A stretch of 15,343 bases of DNA from Acidobacteriaceae bacterium UBA1307 (GCA_002307235.1 DBTV01000048.1:1-15343); one strand, 5' to 3'. Counted from the first letter of the stretch, positions 7,092-14,933 are shown. Program-made: numbers and translations. The notes: a model not told the origin generated them from the letters alone.

Positions 7092-7152
7092 GTGCGCATT
7101 GACGGAGAGTACGCATCGATGCGGGACAGTTTCTGCAAGAGAAAAAATTAAA

Positions 7153-7176
7153 AAATGGCAATGATTGTCACCATTT
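7153..7176. promoter_or_regulatory. Imperfect inverted repeat upstream of the motility operon
   Basis: AAATGG (7153-7158) and CCATTT (7171-7176) are perfect half-sites with 12 bases between their inner edges; 8 of 12 dyad positions match overall. It lies about 30 bases upstream of the sigma-28-like promoter, a suitable position for an activator. No regulator family can be named. Confidence 0.3.
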
Positions 7177-7208
7177 GATCCGAGCGTGGCACAGAGAGAG
7201 ATGGCTGA

Positions 7209-7236
7209 TTAAGTTGATACGGCTGGTTGCCGATGT
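7209..7236 (+). promoter_or_regulatory. Candidate sigma-28 (FliA) promoter for the motA operon
   Basis: TTAAGTTG (7209-7216) and GCCGATGT (7229-7236) match the flagellar sigma-28 elements TAAAGTTT and GCCGATAA at 6 of 8 positions each. The GCCGAT core is perfect. The spacer is 12 bases, one more than the usual 11. It lies 95 bases before the start of the PAS-GGDEF gene, and a motor operon is a typical sigma-28 target. It also lies downstream of a possible earlier start at 7175, which supports the later start chosen for that gene. Confidence 0.45.
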
Positions 7237-7330
7237 AAGCAGAGAGGAACTGGCAGGACAGGTTGGTTGTCGGTGGCGCAGAGAGCGCCACGAGAGGTGG
7301 GTGCGGTGCAAAGGGGATCGAGGGGACGCG

Positions 7331-8221
7331 ATGACGGAACGCAGTGAACTGATAGAGTCCGCGTTGGATTGCCTCCCGGAGGGCTTGGCGCTGGTCAGCG
7401 CCGAAGGGAATGTGCAGTTGTGGAATCATGCGGCACGGCTGATTACTGGTTACGCGAAGCTGGACGTGTTGATGCGTCCGGTTCCGGCGGCGTTGGTGCC
7501 GCTGCTCGATGAGAGCATGCCAAGCGAATTGCCGCCAGGACGCAGACCCGGGCGCTGGGGCATCGTGCGTTCGCAGAACAAGCAGGGTGAGGAGATTGGT
7601 CTGATTGTGCGGCATCTGGTGCTGCGCGATGGGCTGGGCAATCGCATTGGCCTGGCGGTGCTGTTCCACCAGACGGAGAACCTCGACGAGCTGCCGCGCG
7701 GCGATGCGGGCGAAAACGAAAAGGTGATCGACAGCCAGCAATCGCTGGAAGAGCGGTTGCAGTTGGCGCTGGAGGATTTTGAACAGGGCGGCGCGCCGGT
7801 GGGCGTGTTGTGGGTTTCGATCGATCAGGCCGAGGGGCTGCGCAAGACGCATGGCGTGGGGGCCTGCGAGGCGATGCTCGGCAAGATGCAGCAAGCGTTG
7901 GGCCAGGGACTTCGGCTGTCCGAAGAGATGGGACGTTGGGGCACAGCCGAATTTTTAGTGATCGCGCATGAGAGATCTTTGGATCTGTTGGCGGCACATG
8001 CGCAGATTTTGGCTGGGTTGGCGCGCACGGCGGATTTTCGTTGGTGGGGGGACCGTGTATCGCTGACCGTCAGCATTGGAGCCGCGCAGGCAGAGAAGGG
8101 AGAGTCGGAGACGCTCGCGCAACTGTTACAACGTGCACAGAAAGCGATGGAAGCCAGTGTTCATGCGGGAGGCAACCGTATTACGCCGGCATCAGGGGGT
8201 AAAACATGTTTGCCATTATAG
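7331..8221 (+). CDS. PAS domain protein with degenerate GGDEF domain
   Basis: A 296-residue cytosolic signalling protein. Residues 5-115 form a PAS-like sensor (ALDCLPEGLALVSAEGNVQLWNHAA and a later strand GLAVLFHQTENLDEL). Residues 145-285 have the fold of a diguanylate cyclase domain, with WVSIDQAEG and LTVSIGAAQ as its first and late strands. The catalytic loop reads GTAEF (204-208) in place of GGDEF, so the metal-binding Asp and one Gly are lost, and the Asn of the 'FK.IND' motif is missing too. RLSE at 195-198 sits where the inhibitory RxxD normally is. It is therefore probably inactive as a cyclase and may bind nucleotide or act as a partner. The ATG at 7331 has GAGGGG close upstream. 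The gene overlaps motA by 16 bases, so the two are translationally coupled and a role in motor control is likely. Confidence 0.82.
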   Translation: MTERSELIESALDCLPEGLALVSAEGNVQLWNHAARLITGYAKLDVLMRPVPAALVPLLDESMPSELPPGRRPGRWGIVRSQNKQGEEIGLIVRHLVLRDGLGNRIGLAVLFHQTENLDELPRGDAGENEKVIDSQQSLEERLQLALEDFEQGGAPVGVLWVSIDQAEGLRKTHGVGACEAMLGKMQQALGQGLRLSEEMGRWGTAEFLVIAHERSLDLLAAHAQILAGLARTADFRWWGDRVSLTVSIGAAQAEKGESETLAQLLQRAQKAMEASVHAGGNRITPASGGKTCLPL

Positions 8222-9090
8222 GCATTGTTGTCGTACTAGGAGCGGTCATTGGCGGCTTCCTGATGGAAAAGGGGCAAATTGCCGTGCTGGTTCAGCCGGC
8301 CGAGTTGCTGACGATCGGCGGTGCGGCTCTTGGCACGCTTCTGGTGGCCAACCCCTTGTCCATGCTCAAGAAGATCGTCGCCGGCCTGTTGGGCGTTCTG
8401 AAGGGATCACCGTTCACCAAACAACGCTATCTAAACACACTGAAGATGATGTATCAGTTTTTGAACAAGGTGCGTAAAGAGGGGCTTCTCAGCGTGGAAA
8501 ACGACGTGGAGAAACCGAAGGAGAGCGAACTGTTCAAGGCCTATCCGGATATTATGGCCGACCACCACTCGATGGACTTTTTATGCGATACGCTGCGCAC
8601 CGCCATTACCGGCGGCGTGGAGCCCTTCGACATGGACCAGATGATGGAGTTGGACATGGAAGTAAGCCATCATGCCGAAACGCAACCGATTGATGCGCTG
8701 ACGACGGTGGCCGATGCACTGCCGGGCCTGGGCATTGTGGCTGCCGTGTTGGGCATCGTGGTGACCATGGGCGCGCTGGGCGGCCCCCCGGAGGAGATTG
8801 GCCACAAGGTCGCTGCCGCACTGGTGGGAACCTTTTTGGGCATTCTTCTCTGCTATGGCGTGGTGGGTCCGTTGTCGTCAAACATGCGCAAGACGGCCGA
8901 TGCGCATAACGAATATCTGCACGTGCTGCGGGTGATGCTGTTGTCGTTTCTGAAGGGTTCGGCGCCGATGATTGCCATCGAGATGGGGCGGCGTGCGATT
9001 CCTGCCGAGGTGCGGCCGAGCTTTGACGAGATGGAGAAGGGCTGCAAGGGCGGCGGCGCAAGCGGCGGCGATGCGGCGGCGGCGGCCTAA
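8206..9090 (+). CDS. motA: Flagellar motor stator protein MotA
   Basis: MotA is the proton-channel and torque-generating subunit of the flagellar stator, found in the inner membrane as a pentamer around two MotB. The 294-residue protein aligns without shift to key E. coli residues: Arg90 and Glu98 in the cytoplasmic loop that meets FliG, and Pro173 (ALPGLG) and Pro222 (VVGPL) at the channel. Four membrane segments are visible at about 1-20, 33-50, 171-191 and 204-226. The C-terminus ends in a Gly/Ala-rich tail. CAGGGGG lies 6 bases before the ATG. The start lies inside the end of the PAS-GGDEF gene, and motB follows after 138 bases. The match to the enteric MotA subfamily argues for proton rather than sodium use. 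Confidence 0.96.
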   Translation: MFAIIGIVVVLGAVIGGFLMEKGQIAVLVQPAELLTIGGAALGTLLVANPLSMLKKIVAGLLGVLKGSPFTKQRYLNTLKMMYQFLNKVRKEGLLSVENDVEKPKESELFKAYPDIMADHHSMDFLCDTLRTAITGGVEPFDMDQMMELDMEVSHHAETQPIDALTTVADALPGLGIVAAVLGIVVTMGALGGPPEEIGHKVAAALVGTFLGILLCYGVVGPLSSNMRKTADAHNEYLHVLRVMLLSFLKGSAPMIAIEMGRRAIPAEVRPSFDEMEKGCKGGGASGGDAAAAA

Positions 9091-9200
9091 AGCATTTTTC
9101 CCATGGCTGTAGAGCAGAAGCCCAGGGTCTTTTTCCTCAAGAAAAAGACCCCTTGCCAGCAACGGCAACACGACACACGCATTGGAGAAATGCTCTGAAG
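9091..9200. repeat. Dispersed palindromic repeat, copy 2, between motA and motB
   Basis: A 110-base element starting directly after the motA stop. Its ends are inverted copies (AGCATTTTTCCC at the left; GGAGAAATGCT at the right). In the middle GGGTCTTTTTC and GAAAAAGACCC (about 9127-9153) form an 11-bp perfect stem with a 5-base loop. It aligns with the element at 4506-4620. The hairpin lacks a T run, so it need not stop transcription fully; it could lower motB expression or stabilise the motA end of the message. Confidence 0.75.
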
Positions 9201-9228
9201 AGCCGCGGACGGAGAAAAGCGAGACACG

Positions 9229-10113
9229 ATGGCAAATAAGAGTCAACCCATCATTGTGATCAAGAAGGTGAGCGGCCACGGCGGCCACCACGGCGGCGCA
9301 TGGAAGGTGGCGTATGCCGACTTCGTGACGGCCATGATGTCGCTGTTCATCGTGTTGTGGCTGATGGGTTCCAGCGAAAAGGTGAAGAAGGCGGTCTCCG
9401 GTTACTTCAACGATCCGAAAGGAACCGCGCAATTGCTGGGCACGACGATGACCGGCACGGGCGAGGTGATTCCGGTCTCGAATGAAAAGGCGATGGAGCA
9501 ACTCAAGGAGAAGCTCGAAAAGGAGATTCAGGAAAAGGTAGAGCTGAAAAAGCTGTCGAAGCAGATCGAGATTACGATTACCCCCGAAGGCTTGCGCATT
9601 GAACTGATCGAGGACAAAAACGGCACCTTTTACCAGAGCGGCAGCGCCAAGCTGAGCGGCAATGGACAGGAACTGCTGGCATTGCTGGGCGGCGAATTGA
9701 AGACGCTGCCGAATGCCCTGCTGATTGAAGGGCACACGGACGCAACACCATATTCTGCCGATACGAACTATGGCAACTGGGAGCTGTCGGCCGACCGTGC
9801 CAACTCGGCGCGGCGCCTGATGCAACAGGATGGCGTGCGCAAGGATCAGGTGACGCAGGTGCGCGGCTATGCCGATCAGATGCTGCGCGTGAAGAACAAT
9901 CCGAGCGATCCGTCGAACCGTCGCATCTCGATTCTGGTGAAGAATGCCGATGCGGCGATGATGGCGAAGATGAAGAACGCGCAACAGGCGAATCCAGAGA
10001 CACCGCCCCCAGCGCCCCCGGCCACGGCCAAGCCGCCGGAACATGGCGGGGCAAAGCCCGACGAGCACGGCAAGGCTCCCGAGGCCAAACCGGCCGAGCA
10101 TGGCGGGCACTAA
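9229..10113 (+). CDS. motB: Flagellar motor protein MotB
   Basis: MotB anchors the stator to the cell wall and carries the proton-binding residue. The 294-residue protein has the typical short His/Gly-rich N-terminus (SGHGGHHGG), then one membrane helix (about 28-48) with the essential Asp31 in YADFVTAMM. A plug and linker with a charged helix (86-112) follows, then an OmpA-like peptidoglycan-binding domain (about 120-238) with EGHTDATPY (167-175) and NWELSADRAN (183-192). A Pro/Ala/His-rich tail (256-294) repeats EHGG/EHGK motifs and is not needed for the known function. The ribosome binding site is weak (GGAG is about 14 bases upstream), which together with the hairpin before it suggests that MotB is made at lower level than MotA. 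Confidence 0.96.
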   Translation: MANKSQPIIVIKKVSGHGGHHGGAWKVAYADFVTAMMSLFIVLWLMGSSEKVKKAVSGYFNDPKGTAQLLGTTMTGTGEVIPVSNEKAMEQLKEKLEKEIQEKVELKKLSKQIEITITPEGLRIELIEDKNGTFYQSGSAKLSGNGQELLALLGGELKTLPNALLIEGHTDATPYSADTNYGNWELSADRANSARRLMQQDGVRKDQVTQVRGYADQMLRVKNNPSDPSNRRISILVKNADAAMMAKMKNAQQANPETPPPAPPATAKPPEHGGAKPDEHGKAPEAKPAEHGGH

Positions 10114-10117
10114 CAAC

Positions 10118-10153
10118 AAGAACAGCGCGGGGAAAACTCCCCGCGCTGTTCTT
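10118..10153 (+). terminator. Perfect 16-bp hairpin ending the motility operon
   Basis: AAGAACAGCGCGGGGA (10118-10133) and its exact complement (10138-10153) enclose a 4-base AAAC loop. The hairpin starts 4 bases after the motB stop. The stem is very GC-rich at its top, but only a CTTTG tail follows, so the T run is short. It is placed and shaped like a terminator. Confidence 0.8.
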
Positions 10154-10294
10154 TGACGTGGAAGCCGAGACGGATGCGGGTTTGCAACATGCGTTTTGGC
10201 AGAGAAACTGTGATGGAGGCCGGAGACGCATGCGGAGTGGATGGTGTAGTCTGGTGAGCGAACCAGAAAGCGTTTACTGAAGGAGCGTTTTTCC

Positions 10295-11875
10295 ATGAGT
10301 CTTGTTGCCGGTGTTGACTTTGGCACATTGAGTGTTCGCGTTACCCTGGTCGACAGCCAGAAGGGACCGATTGGAACGGCTTCGGCCAGCTATCCACTGC
10401 ATCGCAAGCATGAGGAACCCGACTATGCGACGCAGGCGCACGCCGACCAGATGAGTGCGTTGGTCGAGGCCACGCGCGCGGTGCTGGTGAAGACCGGCGT
10501 GAAGGGCGAGGCGATTGAAGCCATTGCACTCGACACCACCGGATCGAGCGTGATTGTGGTGGGCGAAAATCTGGAGCCGCTCGACGAATACTATCTGTGG
10601 TGCGATCATCGCGCCTACGCCGAGGCGCAGGAGATCACGGCCAAGGCACACGCACTGGGCTTTGAGGGCATCGAGTGGTGCGGCGGCGTCTATTCGCATG
10701 AGTGGGGCTTTTCGAAGTTGCTGCACTGGCTGCGGCACAACCCGGAAAAGCGCGACAAGTTTGTGACCGCGCTCGAGCACTGCGACATGGTGGCGGCGAC
10801 CTTGTGCGGCGTGACGGATGCGACGAAGCTCAAGCGCTCGATCTGCGCGATGGGCCACAAGTGGATGTGGAATCCGAAGTGGGGCGGGTTGCCGCCGGAG
10901 GAGTTTCTGGTCGCGGTCGATCCGCTACTGAAGGGCGTGCGCGAGAAGATCGCGGGCGAATATCTGACCAGCGATCACCTGGCCGGGCACCTGAGCGAAA
11001 AGTGGGCCGCGGAGACGGGCCTGAAGGCCGGAATTCCGATTCCGGTGGGCGCCTTCGACGCGCACTGGGACGCAATTGGCTCGAACTGCAAAGATGGCGA
11101 TGTGGTGAACGTGGTCGGCACCTCGACCTGCATCATCGCCATGGCCAAGCAGGCCGGGCTGGTTCCGGGCGTTTGCGGCGTGGTGCCGGGCAGCGTGCAT
11201 CCGCAGTACACGGGCATTGAGGCGGGTCTGTCGGCGGTGGGCGACATCTTCGAGGCGATCGCACGGCGCGCGGGCAAGTCGGTCGGCGAGCTGAGCCAGG
11301 GCCTTGAGAACTACAAGGCCGGGCAAACAGGCCTGCTGCGTTTGAGCTGGGATAACGGCGACCGCACGGTGCTGGTGAATCCCGAGTTGGGCGGCGTGAC
11401 GCTCGGCTGGAACATGGTGCACACGGCGCAGGACGAGCTGTTCGCGGCCATCGAGGGCACGGCCTTCCACACGCGCATCATTCTGGAGCGGATGGCCGAG
11501 CACGGCGTGCGCATCGACCGGGTGATCAACGCCGGCGGCATTCCGCAAAAGAACGAGGTGCTGAACCGCATCTACGCCAATGTGCTGAACAAGCCGGTGC
11601 TGGTGCCGGCCGGGATTCCGACAAGCCTCGGCTCGGGCATCATCGCGCTGCTGGCGGCGGGCGCCTACAGGTCGATTGAAGAGGCGCAGGCGGCGGTCTG
11701 TCTGCCGCTGCGCACAGTCGAGCCAGACGCGAAGGAAGCGGCGGTCTACGAGCGGCTCTATCAGCACTATCGCGCGGTCTACTTTGCACTGGGCACGCGG
11801 GATGCTGCGCCGGTGGCGCTCGGTGCGGTATTGCCGGAGTTGCGGAAGATCGCGACCGAGGCACGCAGAAGCTAG
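10295..11875 (+). CDS. araB: L-ribulokinase
   Basis: AraB phosphorylates L-ribulose to L-ribulose 5-phosphate with ATP, the second step of L-arabinose breakdown in the cytosol. The 526-residue protein belongs to the FGGY sugar kinases. The N-terminal phosphate loop is GVDFGTLSVRV (6-16). Ribulokinase-type stretches follow, such as SICAMGHKWMWNPKWGGLPPEEFL, FDAHWDAIG and VGTSTC, then GVCGVVPGSV and the C-terminal NAGGIPQKN. It is slightly shorter than the E. coli enzyme (566). AAGGAG lies 9 bases before the ATG. No araA, araD or arabinose regulator is next to it, so the pathway must be split across the genome or the kinase serves another pentulose. It is transcribed alone between two hairpin terminators. 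Confidence 0.93.
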   Translation: MSLVAGVDFGTLSVRVTLVDSQKGPIGTASASYPLHRKHEEPDYATQAHADQMSALVEATRAVLVKTGVKGEAIEAIALDTTGSSVIVVGENLEPLDEYYLWCDHRAYAEAQEITAKAHALGFEGIEWCGGVYSHEWGFSKLLHWLRHNPEKRDKFVTALEHCDMVAATLCGVTDATKLKRSICAMGHKWMWNPKWGGLPPEEFLVAVDPLLKGVREKIAGEYLTSDHLAGHLSEKWAAETGLKAGIPIPVGAFDAHWDAIGSNCKDGDVVNVVGTSTCIIAMAKQAGLVPGVCGVVPGSVHPQYTGIEAGLSAVGDIFEAIARRAGKSVGELSQGLENYKAGQTGLLRLSWDNGDRTVLVNPELGGVTLGWNMVHTAQDELFAAIEGTAFHTRIILERMAEHGVRIDRVINAGGIPQKNEVLNRIYANVLNKPVLVPAGIPTSLGSGIIALLAAGAYRSIEEAQAAVCLPLRTVEPDAKEAAVYERLYQHYRAVYFALGTRDAAPVALGAVLPELRKIATEARRS

Positions 11876-11886
11876 CAAAAGAAGAA

Positions 11887-11918
11887 GGCCTTCCTTGCGG
11901 GGAAGGCCCTTTCCTTTT
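11887..11918 (+). terminator. Intrinsic terminator after araB
   Basis: GGCCTTCC (11887-11894) and GGAAGGCC (11901-11908) form an 8-bp stem around a 6-base loop, followed by CTTTCCTTTTCT. It starts 11 bases after the araB stop. Confidence 0.8.
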
Positions 11919-11973
11919 CTAAATATGGAGCGAAGCATTTCTAGATAGTGTTATGTGCAGGACTACGCATCTA

Positions 11974-12040
11974 TGCGGGGTGCATAGCCGGAGAGAATCA
12001 GGAGCGGTGCCCCCACCGGGCGGATGTGCGCCATCCGCCT
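11974..12040. other. Two short hairpins in the araB-engB convergent gap
   Basis: CTATGC and GCATAG (about 11971-11987) form a 6-bp stem with a 5-base loop. GGCGGATG (12020-12027) and CATCCGCC (12033-12040) form an 8-bp stem with a 5-base loop. Neither is followed by a T run on either strand. The second may help end the minus-strand engB transcript, about 105 bases after its stop. I see no gene in 11919-12144. Confidence 0.4.
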
Positions 12041-12144
12041 ACCCCCTTGATCCTCACTGGCTTCCCTATGTGTAGATTTTTAGCACGGTGCATATAAAAG
12101 CCGTATGAGGATCGGACATGCGCGCAAAAAAACGACAACAAGCC

Positions 12145-12744
12145 CTAGTCTTTGGAAGACTCTTCGGCGACCGCGGCGATGCGCGACCACAGATCCTTGA
12201 TGCCCGCGTCGGTCTTCGAAGAAACGGCAAGAACCTCCTCGACCTCCAGTGCATTTTTCAGCGCCAGAAGCGAGCGTGTGCGTTCGTTGCCGCTGAGCCG
12301 ATCCGTCTTGGTCGCAACCACGAGGAAACGGCGACCGGAGGCACGCAGCCAGTCGAGCAGTTGGCGATCATTCGGTTGCGGCGGCACCTTGGAGTCAACC
12401 AGACAGATGTTGAGCGCCAGCGAGGGCCGCTCGCTCATATAGGGATCGATGAACTTGGGCCACTCGGCAGAGATGGACTTCGAGATCTTCGCGTAGCCGT
12501 AGCCGGGCAGATCGGCAAAGATCATGCGCCCGACATGCCGCTCGTCCTCAATCTGAAAAAAGTTGATGGCGCGGGTGCGACCGGGCGTCGAGGACACCTT
12601 GGCGGCCTTGGCTCCGATCAGTGCATTCAGCAGACTCGACTTGCCCACATTGGAGCGGCCGAGGAAGGCGATCTCCGGCAGTTTGGGCTCGGGAAACTGG
12701 CTCTCGGAAAGAGCCGATAAAAGAAATTGTGCCGTATAACGCAT
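12145..12744 (-). CDS. engB: Ribosome biogenesis GTP-binding protein EngB (YihA/YsxC)
   Basis: A cytosolic GTPase needed for assembly of the large ribosomal subunit. The 199-residue protein shows all G motifs in order: P-loop GRSNVGKSS (29-37), G2 around SSTPGRTR (51-58), DLPGYGYA (78-85), TKTD (145-148) and SSKT (175-178). The NFF segment after G2 and the VDSKVPPQPND stretch are typical of this subfamily and separate it from Era and Der. The ATG at 12744 has a GAGAGG just upstream on the minus strand. The upstream gene on the same strand ends 110 bases away behind a hairpin, so engB is probably transcribed on its own. Confidence 0.95.
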   Translation of the reverse strand: MRYTAQFLLSALSESQFPEPKLPEIAFLGRSNVGKSSLLNALIGAKAAKVSSTPGRTRAINFFQIEDERHVGRMIFADLPGYGYAKISKSISAEWPKFIDPYMSERPSLALNICLVDSKVPPQPNDRQLLDWLRASGRRFLVVATKTDRLSGNERTRSLLALKNALEVEEVLAVSSKTDAGIKDLWSRIAAVAEESSKD

Positions 12745-12810
12745 AGCCTCTCACTGCCAGTCCACAGAACCGGCTCTTTCAGGATACAGGAGCGGCCATG
12801 GCGAAACGCG

Positions 12811-12846
12811 AAAACAGGCCCCGGCGGCACCGTCGAGGCCTGTTTT
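12811..12846 (-). terminator. Terminator hairpin after the beta-helix gene
   Basis: AAAACAGGCC (12811-12820) pairs perfectly with GGCCTGTTTT (12837-12846). The 16-base loop can itself pair partly (CGGCGG with CCGTCG). Read on the minus strand it lies 8 bases after the stop of the beta-helix gene and ends in TTTT, so it separates that gene from engB. Confidence 0.75.
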
Positions 12847-12854
12847 GCACACAG

Positions 12855-14237
12855 CTAGAGCGGTTTCAGTTCTCCGCCACCGGCCAGAGGGTATCTTTTG
12901 CCCGCCAGCCAGCCGTTGCGGCTGTCGTCGGCTTTGTAGCTGACCGTGTGCCCGTTGCCATGAATGCGCTGCAGACCCTTCACGCCATCGGCGAGGGTCA
13001 GCCCGGCCAACTGCGAATCGGCAGTCACCGTCCACTGGCTTGCGCCATCGAGGCTGAGCGCAGCGCCCGCAATGCGTCCGGTCAACGTGCTCGCCTGCAA
13101 CGTGGCCTCAATTGCGCTGACCTCGCCCACCAGCAGATCGCCGGTGAGCGTCTCCTCTGTGGCAAGCAGCGTGGCCGTGCCGCCATTCTGCCCCTTGCGG
13201 CCCCAGCGGCCCTGCGGAGCAGCCTTCAGCAGCACGCCCGAGGCGGTCGTGATCTTGACGCCCGTCAGCTTGATGGTGCCATGCGTATTGGTGACGTAGA
13301 AGGCCGGCCCCTCAGCGACGGTGAGCGTGCCACCCTTCATCGTGAAGTGGCTCTGCTGGCCATGCGCGTCGCCGGAAAAACTCTGGTAGAGCATCGCGCC
13401 GCAGAGCTTGCCAGCCTCCAGCGTGCTGTCTTCGACCTCGACCGAATTCGAGCCTTCGATGACCGCGCCCTCCGAGCCTGTCGAGCGCATCGCAGCCCCA
13501 CTCACCTTGATGAGGCCGGTCGAGTAAATGGCCGGCGAACCGTCACCCGCGGTCAGAATCGTGCCGCCAACCGCCGTCACCGTGCCGCCGCCACGATCCG
13601 TCGCCAGCGCCGCGCCGTGTTCGCGCGCGGTATCAATGTCCACATGGGACAGCGTGATCGTGCCGCCACCCGCCGTCATCACGCCATGGCCACCACCGCC
13701 CGTCGCATGAATCTTCACGTCGAAGAGCGCGACCGAGGAGCCATGGCCGCTGGCAAAGGCTCCATTGGCGCCCTCGCCCGTGGTGTCAATCGTGCCGCCC
13801 TTGACGACAACCGTGCCGCCCTTGGCCGCGAGCACGGCGGCGTTCAACCCGAAGAAGCTCGAGTTCTCCTGCGACGAGGTATCGCCGCTGGTCTCGATCG
13901 TCGGCCGTGTCAGCTCGATCTTGCCGCCATCATGCGCGTACACGGCGGAAAGATCCTTGGTCGCCGCGGTGTATGTTTCGCCGGTCTGCTGCTTGGCCTC
14001 GCCACTGCCGGCGGTAAAGGCGCCGCTGAGCGTGTAGGGGCGCTGGTGTGGGCCACCAGGGCCTCCCGGACCGCCGGGGCCACCAGGACCATCAGGAGGA
14101 GGCCCGGGCGGCGCGCCTTCGGGCGGCCCCTGCGGAGCCTCCTGCTGCTGTGCGTACACCGGAAGAGCCGAGGTCGCCAACGTCGCGGCCAAAGCAACGG
14201 CTATTCCCCATCCTTTTTTCGAAAAAAGAAATTTCAT
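12855..14237 (-). CDS. Secreted repeat protein, probable right-handed beta-helix, with collagen-like stretch
   Basis: A 460-residue exported protein of unknown function. A clear signal peptide ends near residue 29 (LPVYA). Residues 37-63 are almost only Gly and Pro with GPP and GGP triplets, a short collagen-like or flexible spacer. From about 68 to 440 the chain is made of short repeated strands such as GGTVVVKGGTIDTTG, GGGTITLSHVDIDTA and GGGTVTAVGGTILTAG, the pattern of a pectate-lyase or autotransporter-passenger type beta-helix. No catalytic motif and no C-terminal beta-barrel or sorting signal is seen, so it is not a classic autotransporter. A ribosome binding site AGGAAAGG lies 7 bases before the ATG. 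It follows the tetR gene by 18 bases and is probably controlled by it. Adhesion or surface binding is possible but not shown. Confidence 0.8.
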   Translation of the reverse strand: MKFLFSKKGWGIAVALAATLATSALPVYAQQQEAPQGPPEGAPPGPPPDGPGGPGGPGGPGGPHQRPYTLSGAFTAGSGEAKQQTGETYTAATKDLSAVYAHDGGKIELTRPTIETSGDTSSQENSSFFGLNAAVLAAKGGTVVVKGGTIDTTGEGANGAFASGHGSSVALFDVKIHATGGGGHGVMTAGGGTITLSHVDIDTAREHGAALATDRGGGTVTAVGGTILTAGDGSPAIYSTGLIKVSGAAMRSTGSEGAVIEGSNSVEVEDSTLEAGKLCGAMLYQSFSGDAHGQQSHFTMKGGTLTVAEGPAFYVTNTHGTIKLTGVKITTASGVLLKAAPQGRWGRKGQNGGTATLLATEETLTGDLLVGEVSAIEATLQASTLTGRIAGAALSLDGASQWTVTADSQLAGLTLADGVKGLQRIHGNGHTVSYKADDSRNGWLAGKRYPLAGGGELKPL

Positions 14238-14255
14238 CCGAGAACCTTTCCTGTT

Positions 14256-14933
14256 TCACATCCTTGGACGAGAAAAATTGCCGATCTGATCCAGTCGCGG
14301 CTTCTCGTCTTCGCACGCAGGCGCGGAGCGATCTTCCACCGCGCCGAGGCCGCGCGTCATCTGCTCGGCGGCACGCAGCGTAAAGGCCAGCAACGGCGCA
14401 TGAGGCAGAGGCAGCGTGCCGCTTGTCGCCAGTTTGGCGATGCCATGCACCAGCGCCCAGGCCGTCATGCCCATCGGCACCGGATCGCCGGCCGGCAACC
14501 TGCCTTCAGCCTGCATCTGCTCGATGGCACGAATCAGGACACCGAAACCGTTCATCGTCTTTGGCTCGCAGGGTCTTTGATCGCGCAACGAACTCGGGAG
14601 ATCGAACATGACCGCGAAGTGGCGTGGAAAGCGCGTGGCGAAATCGACATAGGCGCAGGCGCAAAGGTTCATGCGCTCGGCGGCATCCGCGCCCCGCTCC
14701 ATGGCCTGTTCCATGGTCTCGGTCAGTTGCGCATACCCCTCTTCGGCAATCGCCATCATCAGGTCATCTTTTGTCGCGAAGTGTTGCTGCAAGCTCTCAA
14801 GAGGCAGTTGCGCGCGACGCGCGACCGCAGGCAAGGCAAAACCGAGCGGCCCCTGCTCTTCGATCAAATCGAGTGCGGCAGCAAGCAACGTCGCCCGCGG
14901 ATGGATCCCCTCGCCCTGCTCTGTTTCAACCAT
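14256..14933 (-). CDS. TetR-family transcriptional regulator
   Basis: A 225-residue one-component repressor. The N-terminal helix-turn-helix spans about 14-60 (ATLLAAALDLIEEQG, then FALPAVARRAQLPLESLQQHFATKDDL). In the C-terminal ligand domain, GMTAWALVHGIAKLATSG (155-172) carries the W-x-x-x-H-G signature of the TetR 'WHG' subgroup. The ATG at 14933 is preferred because it gives normal TetR length and puts the HTH near the N-terminus; no clear ribosome binding site precedes it, and a longer frame up to 15041 would run through the lon terminator. It is directly followed by the gene for a secreted beta-helix protein, which is its most likely target, along with itself. The ligand cannot be deduced. 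A candidate operator lies at 14980-15003. Confidence 0.9.
   Translation of the reverse strand: MVETEQGEGIHPRATLLAAALDLIEEQGPLGFALPAVARRAQLPLESLQQHFATKDDLMMAIAEEGYAQLTETMEQAMERGADAAERMNLCACAYVDFATRFPRHFAVMFDLPSSLRDQRPCEPKTMNGFGVLIRAIEQMQAEGRLPAGDPVPMGMTAWALVHGIAKLATSGTLPLPHAPLLAFTLRAAEQMTRGLGAVEDRSAPACEDEKPRLDQIGNFSRPRM

Noticed and set aside
7175..7330. Earlier start of the PAS-GGDEF gene
   Set aside because: The added 52 residues are basic and unlike any domain, the region holds the likely promoter, and the ATG at 7331 has a GAGGGG site.
8878..10326. A 482-codon open frame on the minus strand across motB
   Set aside because: It is antisense to motB, whose active residues are all present, and shows only His/Leu/Arg-rich low-complexity sequence.
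7110..11979. Shared 16-mer TACGCATC(G/T)ATGCGGG at 7110-7125 and 11964-11979, both after terminators
   Set aside because: Fifteen of 16 matches between two places in 15 kb is about what chance allows when all pairs are considered, and the flanks do not align.
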